This document shows positions 1 to 11,800 of a DNA stretch of 64,000 bases, piece after piece. Numbering within the stretch: position 1 is the first letter of the stretch; the number at the start of each line of letters is the position of its first letter. Position numbers and translations under genes: made by a program. The notes beneath the pieces are model-generated. The model searched no databases and was not told where the DNA came from. It saw only the letters and a list, made by a program, of their open reading frames with translations. The stretch comes from Omphiscola glabra (taxonomy: Eukaryota > Mollusca > Gastropoda > Lymnaeidae), in assembly GCA_964017045.1 (NCBI GenBank), contig OZ024799.1:31073596-31137595 (forward strand). Direction: 5' to 3'.

Positions 1-980
1 AAGAGTCTGAGTCTGAGTTCTTATTCTTTACTAACCCCTGTTTCTTTTTCAACTTTTATCTCTGTTGCGCTGCTACTTTTTCCTTAATAAGAAAAAAGAT
101 ATAAAGTGTTGTAGATTTGGAGTCAATGATTCTCTTCTTTAGACTAATAAAGTTAAGTAGTCTCCTTTCTTCAAATATCCCAGGACTTCCTCATCCTCCC
201 CTTCTACTACCATGGCTCTGTTGAAGTCATCAATATTTGTGCAATAACAAAATCTTCCATTATCTTTGGTTCACAATGTTAATTATTGCATCTCGCTGTA
301 ACCACTCTTTGCCTTCACCCTCCGAGTTTAAGTTTAAAAGGTTGTGATATCAGCAGGATACATTGCTCAAATATTTTGCAAACAGCTACTCCATTTTCCA
401 TTGTTGATTATGTAACTAACTGCATATTTTCATATTTTGATGTCAAATTGAGCTTTTGGATTTACATTTTGATGTAATATCTCTTCATCATCTACTTCCT
501 CAATTTATTCTTATCCAACCACATCATATAATTCTGAGAAATTTGAATTTATCATAGAATAAAGCAATGGTTTATCCATTAGACTCAGCTTGCAGCAAGT
601 TAGTTCTTGTAAAGCTTATTCCAGATTTCCATTCTGAGATCAGAGTAAAAATATTCCAGTATCCAACTCTGATCCATGATTTGCTCTCAAGTTGTAAATA
701 CTTTTGAGGCTTTGGTGTCCATCCTTCATAAGTCCAGTGACCTGGCCTGCTTCATTCCTGATTCTAACGACATTGGCATTTTTTCTTTTTTAATGTTTCT
801 GTAGGAGCAGTGTCATACACAACCCCCTTCTTTATCCTGACTTTGCACAGGCCCTGGTGGAGTTTTTCATGATTTAATGCTTATGTAAAAAGTCAACTAA
901 ATAATTTTTATATTAAAAAGCTCAAAGATAGGTAAAAAATTACCAAAATAGGCTTGTGTATTGTGTGTTTTTTCTCCTTT
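1..980. other. No recognisable gene
   Basis: AT-rich sequence with frequent stops in all frames. No conserved protein similarity, RNA gene or clear repeat was recognised. It may be an upstream intron of the ZC3HC1 gene or intergenic DNA, and the 5' exons of that gene were not found here. Confidence 0.5.
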
Positions 981-984
981 GCAT

Positions 985-1500
985 TTCAAAGACAACTAAG
1001 GCTATATTCAACTGTGATTTTCACGGTGGCTTGCCAGTCCTATTTATGTCTGGAAAGCTTTCCAGCATGCCGAACACACACGTTTTTGGGTCCTAGATGG
1101 ATTGGAGTCGATCCTACTTTTCCTTGCTGTTTGCTTTCTTTGGTCGTGGGTGTTGTGTTTACTCTCCAACAGTGAGTCTGCCTTGCCAGCTTGTACTATC
1201 CATAGCAAGTGTTTCCCATGAATTGAAATCTATGTCCATGGATTTGAATGAAGCTTTTAGACCGTCTTTAAAGTGTTTTTTCTGCGCAACTTGAGCAGTT
1301 ACCGCTTTAGAGTTTACTGACCATATGTTCTGTAGGAAGTCTGCTGTCTAGCATTCTCACAACGTGTCCTGCCCATCTGGCTTGTCCTTTTTGTATGAAC
1401 TTGTGGATGTTGATAAAGTCAGCCTGCTGTAGGACTACTGTATCAAGGACTTTGTCCTGCCACCTTTTGCCTAGAAGTTCACGTAGACAGCTTAATGCAT
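985..1500 (-). mobile_element. Decayed non-LTR retrotransposon, C-terminal end
   Basis: On the - strand the sequence reads in two frames as the C-terminal end of the endonuclease/reverse-transcriptase polyprotein found in many invertebrate LINEs. One block contains LRELLGKRWQDKV and then the hallmark QARWAGHVVRMLDSRLP (about 1490-1310). A second block, in another frame, contains FKDGLKASFKSMDIDF and then NSWETLAMDSTSWQGRL (about 1275-1165). Frameshifts and stops make it a fossil. The orientation is opposite to the LINE endonuclease fragment at 2930-4650, so the two are separate insertions or a rearranged copy. Clade assignment (RTE/CR1-like) is tentative. Confidence 0.8.
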
Positions 1501-1568
1501 AGGCATACTGTTGATATCAATTCAAAAAAGCATATTGATTTTTATCCTTGTATATTTCTTATTCTTAG

Positions 1569-1695
1569 GACAAGTGATGAAATAAATAGTACACAAGATG
1601 GAAAAGAGTCAGATGCTAAAATCAGCAGCAGCAATAACAGTACAAGTGTCTTGAGAAGCCATTGTAGTTTTGTACAGCGCCTAGATACCTTCTCA
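1569..1695 (+). CDS. ZC3HC1: ZC3HC1 exon, Ser/Asn-rich linker into first C3HC module
   Basis: Acceptor TTCTTAG ends at 1568. The exon encodes a low-complexity Ser/Asn stretch and ends with VQRLDTFS, matching the conserved family motif before the first zinc module (human resembles RVETFS). The sequence directly after it is ATATCCTT, the minor-spliceosome AT-AC donor consensus, not a GT donor; no GT donor lies between the end of this motif and the in-frame stop at 1708. Confidence 0.75.
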
Positions 1696-4600
1696 ATATC
1701 CTTGCTATAATTTTTTGAAACTTTCATAAATTTTGTTTTATGTTGAAATTGATGACTTAGATGTTCAGTTTTTCCTAAACTTTTTTTCTCCAAATTTTTC
1801 ACGTACTACTTACAAATTCGAAAGTTTTTTCCTTAACCTTTTAAAGCATTGACCTGGTTTAGTAAACCTGTTGATCTGAGCCCACTTATATGCGCGCGCT
1901 ATGGTTGGGAAAATATTGATGTTGATATGCTACAGTGTGTAGGTTGCAAGGCATTTCTCTGTGGTCAGCTTCCCGCTAAGTCAAATTTTGAAGCCTGTAA
2001 GAATATTTGTTTTCTTTATTATTATTCTTTAAAAATTTTCTAATATTTTGTTATATTTTTTCATTTTTATCTATATACTAGCAAATATGTCTTGCGTGGC
2101 CAGGTATTGCATTAGAAAAAAACAAACTTCTACAACCTTTTAGCAAAAATCCAATCAGGGGTCTGTAAAAAACACATCGCTAAGAAAAAATAATTAAAAC
2201 AAAATTTTCTCCTCTAAAAAACCACATTTATAAAATACGGTCCCAAAGAGATCCCATTTCCATTTAAGATCCTGATCTCGATTAAATCTTGATATTGATC
2301 TCGATTAAATCTCGATCGGGATCCCAATGACATCCCTTTCCCAGTGGGATCCTTTCCCTGTTGGTTCCCAATCCCATTTCCGAATGGGATCCCATATCCC
2401 AGTGGGATTCCAAATAAAATGATTCAGGTGGGAACCTGATCCCGGGCAGATTCTGATGGGATCCCATTCCCAGTGAATCCTGATTGGATTATTTACAGGG
2501 GGTTCACAACACCATTTTACCATTTTACAAGATCCCAACCCTTTTACTGAGAGAACTATATATTCCAGGACAGTATAGAAATAAATAGAACTAAACTAAC
2601 ATTTCAATAAGCTTTTAGATCCCACTATATATGCCCATGGAACAATATAGAACTTTCTGGATCATTCTAGATTACATGACTTTGCATTGAATATGAACAA
2701 TTCTACAACTAAATGCCATAACTATAGCCAATTTCCATTTAAGTTAAAAGAGGGGGCCCATTTCATAAGGTACTGTTTAAGTGCTTGATATAGGGGGTCC
2801 TATAAAGGTAATTCAGATAAATAATGGAGCTAAAATTTAAAAGTTGTCCCATTAAAATCGGTTTAAAATGCCATAGATATATCTTTTCTAAAGTTATCAA
2901 ATTTTCCGAAAAATTCTAGACCGGGTGGGCAGCATCACTGGTCCTCATCCATCCTCTAAATCTCTCAAATGTGGCTCCAAGCGCCATACCCTGGAAAACT
3001 GCCTCAGCTGGTGGAATAAACCATGTGAGGGGGTGGTGTTAACATGGTACCACTGGGCGTAAAACCTCCATGATGCAGGTTACCGGCCAGGGCGCAAGAG
3101 TTCTGAGACGAACTTGAACGGTCACGTGTTCATGACCAAGGTGAGGTCATCCTCTGTGGTTAGGCTTGGAGAGGGATGGGCGCCGTCATGCGACAATTGC
3201 CCTAGATACGCTACATGTATATGAGAATAGATTCACAATCCATACCTGCACGGCCGTCGCCAGGCTTACCAAGGGCCGCGCTTAACATCTTTGACCGGGA
3301 CAGACGAGGAAAGTATGCTACTGGTCAGCCAAAAAACAGTATCAGTGCCAGGAATAACATTACACTAGGAACCTGGAACGTGAGATCTCTGAGAGAAAGG
3401 GAATTAGTGCATGCAATGAGCAGATACATGGACATCCTAGGTCTGTGTGAAATGAGATGGAAAAACTTTGGAGCAACATCGGCCCAAGAAGGCCAAAGAC
3501 TATATTTTAGTGGACAGGATGACACACACGAACAAGAGTTTACTTCCTCATCCATAAAAATATTAAGAACAGTATTATGAGCTGTCGACCAATTTCGAGC
3601 CGGATCATCACTCTTCGTCTAAGGGCAACACTGTTCAACATCACCATCATACAGGCGTGTGCACCAACTTCAGATTATGATGACGAAGAAGTGGATGACT
3701 TCTACTATCAACTCCAGGTTGTGCTTAACCAAACCCCCCCAAGAAAGACGTTCTTGTTGTTCAAGGTGATTGGAATGCCAAAATAGGAGAAGATGCCTAT
3801 GCAAACTGGAAAGGGACATGTGGACGCCACTGTAACGCGACTTCTAACGAGAGACGTCTGAGGCTCTTAAAATTTGCCAGCTTCAACAAACTCATACTAG
3901 CCAAAACACTGGGTTCACATAAAATATCCAGGAATACCACATGGCATTGCCCCAATGGGAAACACCACAATCAGATTGACTACATTATGTTGAAAACACG
4001 CTTCCGGTCTAGTATAAACATTGTCAAGACTCGCAGCTTCCCAGGAGCTGACATTGGAAGTGACCACGATCTAGTAATGATGACCTTTAGGCTGCACTTA
4101 AAGAGGGTAAATAAACAGGGATATACCAGAATCAAATTCGACCTTGAAAAGCTGAAGGATCCTAAAGTAGCAGAAGCCTTCCAAGCAATGAAAGGAGGAA
4201 AATTTGCATCGCTTAACACAGATGCTGACTGTTCAGACATGGACACAGAGATTGATAACTTCAATACAGCTGTGATGGACACAGCTCTAGACATCCTTGG
4301 TAAACATCGATCAACCCAAAAACCATGGGTGACAGCTGGCATCCTTGATCTGTGTGATAAACGGAGGCAATTAAAGAAAACAAAGACGGTAGATGCAACA
4401 AATATAGGACATTTAACCAAGCCATCAAAAAAGTTATGAGAAGGGCAAAGAAGAACTGGATTGAAGAGCAATGCTACGACATTGGAAACTGCTTGAAGAA
4501 AAACAATAGCAAAAAGTTGGTGAAAGAACTAACCACTGCAAAGCAAGGGCGTACTATAGGGCCATACATTTATGTGTACGCTGATAACATTTTAGAAGAA

Positions 4601-7600
4601 TTTTCTGTATGCAAACCTGAGCAACGCCAGGTATATTTGCTAGTATAACAACAAAGTATAGTCACTGATATAAATAATACATCTTCTCAATGTGGAAAAA
4701 CTCATAACCTAAATTTGATAGTAAATTTATTTTGTGTTGCTCTCATAAAATCAATGTTTCAATTTAATTCTTTTAAAGATGAAGAAAGTTACACAAAGTT
4801 AAAAAAGAATTTACTGGCATCACATGATAAATTTTGTGTACTTGCTGCTTATCCATGTCCAGGTAATTTCTGATTATTATTTTAAATACACATTTTTACT
4901 CTGGGATCTTGCTAAATAATTAAATTGTCTGGTGCGATGTTTTTATCTTTTTTAATACAATGAGCTTACACATGCTTTAATTTTTCAGATAACTTCTGTC
5001 ATGTTCCAGTAGATGATCCAACTTTTCTGGTCACTGGTTTTAATGAGAGAGTTAAAGCTTTGACATCCATTCAAAACAGACTGCCCAGTATTAACTTCAC
5101 TCAACTTCATGTTTATGTATGTGTTAATATTTTTAAAATAGTCATTAAAAATATCTTTTTAATTTAAAGAATAGGCTGAAGGTACAAGCCCATTAGATAC
5201 TTGGTCAGGATGATGATTTAGACAAAAATTTAAGAACACCTTGAATGAACTCAAAAACTTTGACTGATTAAATATTACAAAATAATTATTTTAAAGGTTT
5301 GCAATCTAATTATCAGTGTTTTAAAGTTTTATCCTTACTTTAAAAAAAAAAAAGAACTATGATGAGGGCCAAGGGGGAGCTTACTGCAAGCGTCATTTGA
5401 TGCCAGACCATGATGTGTCACCAGAACTTGCTACACTGGCTTTTACTGGCTGGTCTTGCAGGTCAGTTATTTTCAATTTATCTTCTGTTAATATTTCCTG
5501 TTCTGAAGAGCCAAGAAGCTTTTTAAAAAAGTTGAAGAGTATGCAGACTGAATGAATGGATTGGCTCTCCAGTGTATTTATTTTTCATAATCCAATAAAA
5601 TTATTTGAATTATCCACAATAGCATGTACATTTTTCCACCCTCTTCCACAAACTCTGGAGTTGGCAAGTCTGGTGCCAGCAGCTAGCCGACTCAGTCGGG
5701 GGATTTGAGTCACAATGTGCTGTGGTCTAGTGAATTAACCGGAACCAACAATCACTACCATTGGCAAGGGTGTTGGCTCTTCGGACTTGGAGTTTGCCCA
5801 CGGCTATGTGGACCTGGGATGGCACCCACCAGATGCATCACCCGGTTGCCCCACCTGAACTCCACGCCTCGGTAGTGTGCAGATAACTTGGGGGCTGCTC
5901 TGGTATTGTTACTGTCGGAGATGAGCTATGCGTGTAAATAAGGCCAAATAAATGTAGGCGGACAGCAAGGGGACTGGGTCTGAGCCAGCAGCGAGCTTGG
6001 ACCTCGTAAAAAGTGAGATCATAAAGCCCAACTACCCTCTGCTACAAACGGTGATCGCGGGGGTCAGCTCTCACCTCAAAATGGTAGTGGTGTGGAATAC
6101 TTGTCCCGCCACCCTAGGACTGGGTAACGCAGCGAATCAGACTCAACGTTACTCGTGGGGGTCTCAGGGTGGGGGGTAACAAGTAGTATTGGAATGATGA
6201 CCTGCCTGTGTCGCGTTAAAAAGAAAAATGAGGTGACTAGGCAGGAAGACACAGTGCAGGTACGACAAAGCCATCTGAGTGAGGCATGATACAGTGTGCT
6301 CGCTGTACCTCACGTAGAGGATGGGAGATGTGTGACAACGCGAATGAGGTATTGTCTTCAGCTAAGAAAGAGACTTTTGTTCTTTGGTGAAAGTCTAACC
6401 CAGGTGGGAGTCCAGAACTAACCCGAGGCGCTGTGTGCGGGTGTTCGCGGGCGCCCCCTGGAGGTTATTGCGCTGTCCAGGGACCCTGGTGGAGTCTTGG
6501 CCCTGTGAAATTGTTCCCTTGCCCATTTGGATGGGTTGGGGTTGCCTGCACTCAGGACATTTTTGTGCGGTCGCTAACGGAGAGAGTCGAGGTCCCCAGA
6601 AGGTAAAGGCTAGTCGGTGGCACATGTCCCATTGTCCGACAATTTTGACTGCGGCGCATCTTTGGATAGAAACTGTTGGACTTGGTAGCTCTTCCGCGGC
6701 GGCGGGAGCATGTCAGGAATTAGTCCTTGTCTGCCCAGCCTGGTTTGTTTTTCCGGGCCAATTTACACAAACAGCCCCCAGTTTGCGTGGGGGGGGGGCT
6801 GTGAGCCAGGCTACCACACGACCGCTGATTAGCAGCTTTATGGTATTCCATTTCGCTGGATTGGGGCTGGGGCGCCACTCTTTGTGAGTGGTCGGTCAAG
6901 AGCTTCGTGCTCAGTACCGCTTCTGCCGATTGTTTGTCAGGAGTTGGCTTAAAATGCTGCCCCTCCATATAAAGAAAAACGTGCTGCCCGGGGCAGAATT
7001 CCCCTCCATATAAAGAAAATGATTCTGCTGGTGGTGACTACTCCTCTGCACCCCACTCCCTATGCCATTGATTATCCATAATGCTTAGATAAAATAAGAT
7101 GATTTAAAGCACAGTTAGATTCACCTCAATGAGGATATATGAAAATATATTATTTTATTTCTTTGAAACGCATACCTCAACCCAGCCTGTCAAATGAGGA
7201 TGTTCTGATGTGTTCAATGTGTAGAAGAAAAGTTGGTCTATGGAACTTCCAGTCTCCGCTATCTCACTCACTTAGTCAGGAGGCAGCTGAAGAGAATGAC
7301 AATGTTGACGATAAAGAGGTTGACAATGGAGAATCCGGAGAGCCTCCAATAAAGAAAAGAAGATCAATGCCTGTATGTAAAATTTTAATGACTTAATTAT
7401 GCATTATTTTATTTCATATAATTTCATGTTGTTTTAAGTTTCATGTGAAACTAGGGGATTTTCATTTTTTCTCATATAGCAAACCAATGTGTCCATGATT
7501 TGTGTTAATTATTAAAGTGCAGAAGGCCGTATAGTCACTATTTTTAGCATTTATTCACCCTATTGGTTTGTATGTTCTCAAATCAGAATATAAAATTGTT

Positions 7601-8780
7601 ATACTTCCCAAATAAATGGCTTAAAGGTCATCAATATATTAGATACACAAAAATGTCCACACTTTGTTCACAACCCACCACTCAACCCTGATGTATCCAA
7701 ATAATATTCAGGACCAATCACATCTGTACACATGAACTCCCTCAAGGCTTTTTAGTATACATTTTTTAGCCTTAAATTAAAAACTCATTTCTTCTGACCA
7801 AAATGATAGATTCGCAATTATTTGTATTGTCTACACCTCTGATTTTAGACATATTAAAAATTATTGGGATAGAACTTGGTATTTGTGTTTCCTTTAGATC
7901 CATGTAAAGCAGACATTTGACCCAATTGAGGAACACAGCCACTGGTGCCCCTGGATACAGCCAGCAGCAGTGTCACTAATACCAGTTGCAACACCCACTT
8001 CACCTTCAATAAAAAATAACAGTTCTGGTAGTGACTGTGTGCCTGCCTGGATTGCAGCACTCAGGACCATTGCCCCAGGTTTGATGGACAACAACACTGG
8101 CCTAGCAAGTGCTATGAAAACTGTAAGTTATGCTTCAAATCAATTGGGATTATTATCAGGTACAATAAATTTGAGGGGAACTGGATGGGAGCCACAAGAC
8201 ATTTGCACTGGATTTCAAATTCTAAAAAACTCTTTATCATAACTGTAATGTAATTTCTAAATTGAATGAGACTGAACTTTAATTTAATAAATTGCCCACA
8301 ACTTACAACTTACAGAGTAATGTTAATCCGGAGTTTGTGATATTTCCACCAGTTTTGACTCAAACCAAATAACAGTTGATCCTGTGGAACATGGCAAACT
8401 GTGGATTCTAAATTCTTTGGCCTAAGTTTATAAATTATACTAAATCTTTAGAGCATCAGCAAAGGTCAACTATCTATTAGAAATGAGATTTCAAAGACAG
8501 TTAGATGTATTTTTTAACTCTATATTAAAATGTTGTTGATTAAAAATGACTAAATATTTGACTTAATAAATATTTGATATGAAATAATGTATCCATCTGT
8601 TTTGTTTATGCTCTTGAACTGTAGGCCAAATCTTAACATTTATGTTAGGTAGGAATACATTTCAAGGTTTCTTTTATTTATTTGCAGAGTCCTATGGTTG
8701 AAGGTCTCCGTTGTTTTAGACGTGTCATGAAGTCTTGGTCATCCCCTAAAGCTCAACCTGTAACATCCCCACAACCATAG
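1569..8780 (+). CDS. ZC3HC1: ZC3HC1 (NIPA) nuclear basket zinc-finger protein, partial at the 5' end
   Basis: The visible coding exons are 1569-1695, 1847-1996, 4779-4862, 4989-5116, 5355-5461, 7186-7372, 7898-8122 and 8688-8780 (TAG), about 365 residues; the human protein has about 500. The family binds TPR at the nuclear basket and was also described as an SCF F-box-like subunit acting on cyclin B1. Evidence is the order of family motifs: KPVDLSPLICARYGW, a CxxC (QCVGC) with its partner HDKFC forming the first C3HC module, then GWSC, CSMCRRKVGLW and HSHWCPW forming the second module. A basic patch KKRR follows an acidic linker. Junctions from 4779 onward join in frame with canonical GT-AG sites; the first visible intron has U12-type signals and does not join cleanly. 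The gene converges on UBE2H. N-terminal exons are missing from the window or too divergent to recognise. Confidence 0.93.
1847..1996 (+). CDS. ZC3HC1: ZC3HC1 exon, first half of C3HC module
   Basis: Encodes LTWFSKPVDLSPLICARY and then the CxxC pair QCVGC and AFLC. The 3' boundary is the donor GTAAGAATAT at 1997. The 5' boundary given is the nearest AG (1845-1846), ten bases past an exact U12 branch-point motif TTCCTTAAC at 1829-1837. Joined to the exon ending at 1695, this boundary is one base out of frame, so the exact start is uncertain. Confidence 0.85.
2220..2560. repeat. Degenerate GGATCCCA-rich repeat in ZC3HC1 intron
   Basis: Many imperfect copies of motifs such as GGGATCCCATTTCC, GTGGGATC and GATCTCGATTAAATC, in both orientations. 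GGATCC palindromes recur. The ORFs here on the - strand are low-complexity products of this repeat and not a gene. Confidence 0.65.
2930..4650 (+). mobile_element. Non-LTR retrotransposon 5' fragment with AP-endonuclease domain (CFDP2-like)
   Basis: Broken in several frames but readable. The start of an exonuclease-endonuclease-phosphatase domain is at 3359-3560 (LGTWNVRSLRERELV, then DILGLCEMRW). The middle is at 3577-3960 (LFNITIIQACAPTSDYDDEE, then frameshifts and an NERRLRLLKFA block). The end is at 3920-4430 (the HNQIDYIML and GSDHDLVMM catalytic motifs, the latter with the family Asp/His). The ORF stops before any reverse-transcriptase motif, so it is 3'-truncated. About 280 GC-richer bases upstream of 3215 look like its 5' UTR. 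It lies in the sense direction in the intron before the 4779 exon of ZC3HC1. Similar proteins are often misannotated as craniofacial development protein 2. Confidence 0.85.
4779..4862 (+). CDS. ZC3HC1: ZC3HC1 exon, end of first C3HC module
   Basis: Encodes ESYTKLKKNLLASHDKFCVL, providing the His and last Cys (HDKFC) of the first zinc module. Acceptor TTTTAAAG ends at 4778 and donor GTAATTTC starts at 4863. Phases fit both neighbours (1 in, 1 out). Confidence 0.92.
4989..5116 (+). CDS. ZC3HC1: ZC3HC1 exon, helical region after first module
   Basis: Encodes NFCHVPVDDPTFLVTGFNER and on to QLHVY, aligning with the family segment that begins with a proline-aspartate motif and continues into an amphipathic helix. 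Acceptor TTTTTCAG at 4981-4988, donor GTATGTGT at 5117. Confidence 0.92.
5355..5461 (+). CDS. ZC3HC1: ZC3HC1 exon leading to the GWSC motif
   Basis: Acceptor is a poly-A-rich AAAG ending at 5354 and donor is GTCAGTTA at 5462. It encodes a segment ending LATLAFTGWSC, matching the conserved GWxC at the start of the second zinc-binding module. Confidence 0.9.
5640..7040. mobile_element. GC-rich interspersed element of unknown class in ZC3HC1 intron
   Basis: A stretch of about 1.4 kb with clearly higher GC than the surrounding intron. It has short ORFs on both strands, but none shows a domain I recognise. Near its 3' edge the 19-mer CCCCTCCATATAAAGAAAA occurs twice (about 6960 and 7000). The composition and abrupt edges suggest an inserted element, possibly the 5' UTR of a non-LTR retrotransposon or a non-autonomous element. 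No terminal repeats were identified. Confidence 0.5.
7186..7372 (+). CDS. ZC3HC1: ZC3HC1 exon, second zinc module and basic patch
   Basis: Encodes CSMCRRKVGLWNF, an acidic Glu/Asp/Asn-rich linker and the basic KKRRSMP. The acceptor used is CCCAG at 7181-7185, because the phase-2 junction then restores Ser after GWSC. Donor GTATGTAA at 7373. Confidence 0.92.
7898..8122 (+). CDS. ZC3HC1: ZC3HC1 exon, HxxxC of second module
   Basis: Encodes FDPIEEHSHWCPWIQP, which supplies the His and Cys of the second module, then a Ser/Pro linker and the C-terminal helix PAWIAALRTIAPG. It is exactly 75 codons with phase 0 at both ends. Acceptor CCTTTAG, donor GTAAGTTA. Confidence 0.93.
8688..8780 (+). CDS. 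ZC3HC1: ZC3HC1 terminal exon
   Basis: Acceptor TTTGCAG at 8681-8687. It encodes SPMVEGLRCFRRVMKSW, corresponding to the basic C-terminal helix of the family, and ends with TAG at 8778-8780. Confidence 0.88.
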   Translation, partial: SPMVEGLRCFRRVMKSWSSPKAQPVTSPQP

Positions 8781-8854
8781 ATCAAAACTGTGGTAGGTTC
8801 TGACTAATAACAGCCACCTCATTTCAAAATTTTTGTGAATATTTAGGTGCACTT

Positions 8855-8860
8855 AATAAA
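8855..8860 (+). promoter_or_regulatory. Candidate polyadenylation signal of ZC3HC1
   Basis: AATAAA, 75 bases after the stop codon and the first canonical hexamer downstream. The position fits a short 3' UTR, but the site is predicted from the motif only. Confidence 0.5.
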
Positions 8861-11800
8861 TACTTATCATCAATATTAAACAATATAAAATCTAAACTTT
8901 TTGGTCCTTTCTTTAACTTAATTAATTTGTATGTAGAAACGAACATTTCAAAACCTCCCTCAACCAAAGTCAATTTTTTAATAGACAATTATGACTACGG
9001 GGAATTAGGCGAAGTCTTCGTAAACTGTCTTAAACATTTTTGTCAGAGGTTTTCTCTCCTTGTCGTGACAGCAGCTGACTTTTTGGTTCAGCTAAACCAA
9101 ATAATTGTGTCAGATTTCATCACATGCACAGAACCCTATGGTGCATTTAAGTTGTCATTACTCTAAATATTACTCTCACAAGTTCCTTTGTAGCACCAAA
9201 AAAACTGGATTATGATGATGATTATACATTGTTCAATTTTTATTACTAAATTATAGCCTTAAAATATTTAGAACTCATGAATTTGGATGACGACAGTTGG
9301 GCCATATTAGAGATATAAATAGGATATTTTTGGACTCAGAATTTCAGGATTATAATTGCAGAATTTGTGAATAAATGAAAATATAAACAGGATGAGACCC
9401 ATCCCACTCATCTGCAAAATCTCCTAAATCCACAACTGCTGCCCTCTCCCTGAGTGCATACGCAATACATGAATGGCCCCTTTTACATTACCTGAAGTAT
9501 AAATCCCTTGAGCCAGGCAGTTGAAAGCACCATTGTGATATTAAATTATTTCATAGAGCAAAAGGTTATGTGGAAATCAAAAATATTTTGTAAAAACCTG
9601 GCTTTCAGTACTTGTGGTGGTGTGGAAGGAAGGGGGGGGGATTTTTTCATAGAGCACTTGAAGATGGAACACATTCCCCATATATTTTGCTGTGAAACAT
9701 TAGAGCTGTGCATTCCACATCAAAACCTAAGTACACCCACAGAGAATATAATAAATGTTGAACTTTACTTTCAAAAAGCTCCTTATCTGGATATTGTATT
9801 TTGAAGACAAAAACTCCTGCATTTGTAAACAATCTATAGTATCATCATAACGAATAAAAATCTGAGGCAAATGTTTTGAAATCCTGAAAATTTTATTAGA
9901 CTCTTCAGGTGCATATATATATATTTGTCTATGAAGATAATGAGATGTCTAGAAATGTACAGAGCCTGCTACACATGATCCTTGGTGTGATTCATTAAAA
10001 AGAAATAAAGAGGAACAAAAAAAACGATTTATGAGTGACAAATATCTTTAAAAACAGCCATCATCAATTAAAATCCTACCAAATAAAATTACTTTAAAAA
10101 CAATTGATTGAAAAAAAGCATGTTTAAAAAATATTACAAAATACAAGCCTACATTTACAAAAAAAACAACATGCTATTGTGTTGGCTTTTGTTATGTTTC
10201 TGACCCACCAAACATTTCTGGGATTAATAATAATATAGGGAAGGTTAGAACTGAGACAATTGCAACAATTATTGCCTGTACAGGAACATTAAAATTTGTT
10301 CACAATATTAAATGATTATTATGAGTGCTAATCCAGCTTACTCTTTGAATATTTTATTATCTAATTGACAACGTAAAAAAATAAATAATGAAAATAAAAG
10401 AATATTAGTACAATGTGGAGTTATAGTTATATATTTCTGTAAAGATTAATCTAGTAAATTTCATGCACTTGATGCTCCAGAAATTTACTTATCTAATTCT
10501 TAGTGGTTACAGTTATTTAAACGATCAAAAAATTTCTCACATTCAACTTCATCAATATTTTTGTCCTTATAATTTATACCAGGGATCCCCAAATATTTAT
10601 TATATAATGGTCACACTGCAAGGATCACATCAGAGAAATTTGTATTTGGCATTAATAATTACCATAGCATTACAATTTGATTAGTGCGTATGATTTTTAA
10701 CTTTATTATAATAGTAAGGGAAAAATTCAATCAACTTAAAGATGGCAAAATGGGCCACATGTTTCAACTCCCTGTCTTATGATTCTTAAAAAATTAATAA
10801 AACAGATTTAATTTCTTTTCAAAATTTGAAATGAAAAACACAATATTGAGGGGTAAATATTGTATAAACTGATGGTTCTATAACTTTGAAAACCAGGACA
10901 AGTTTACTTATACATTTTGACCAAGTAATTTACATACATATTTCCCAACTGTTAACAGTAGTCAGTGTCAACTCTTTTATTACCAATCACTCAATCACTT
11001 TTTAAAAAAAAGTATTTAAAAGTTAAGTGTCATTTATTGACCACCTGTTTATCATCTGTAGCTGAAAGCACACTAGAATTTAACATTGATAATTTTGATT
11101 GATGGTCATACAATCCTGTTGAGGAGAACATGGTTCATTTGTGACATTAGGTGTAACATTATGCCAAAATCAATGAATTGTAAAAACTAAGATAGATTAG
11201 AATACCTATTGTTTGAAGTATGTTGTGTCTTTCACCAGGCAATAATGACCATCATAATATCAAAATACCCTGGTATTTATTTTTCACTCATTATCAATAA
11301 TGGAAAACTATTATAAAGAATTTTTTAATAAAATTTCCCAACTTAGTAAGTTTTGATCTGTCTGAAAGACAAATGAGATTTGTCTGATGCCATACAATAA
11401 TAAATTAAATATGAATTTAACTTGTAAAAAATGATACTGAAAAAAAAAAATTATATATCGGGATTTAATTAACTTGGCTGGCTTGCAAAATTGACATATT
11501 GTCCCAAAAAATTGCTTTTTAAAGGTTATTAGAATGCTAGCAGTTTCAGATCCTGGGCCCACAGCAATTACTCAGATCTGCTCGGACCAGATTCTATGCA
11601 TTAGTTAAAACAGTCATTGAAAATTTCCTTTCTTATTCTGATACCCGGTGCACTTAAATTAATATATTCTTACAAGCATAGATTTAAATAGAATTCAAAA
11701 TCTCTGCTTAGCACAAGAACATTTATTACATGAACCTATGAATTCCTCTTATCTCACGGTTTCGATTAAATATATATATATATATATATTTTTGCAAGTG

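Noticed and set aside
3215..4650. A host gene for craniofacial development protein 2
   Set aside because: The endonuclease motifs, frameshifts and missing 3' half identify a LINE fragment; this name is a common mislabel.
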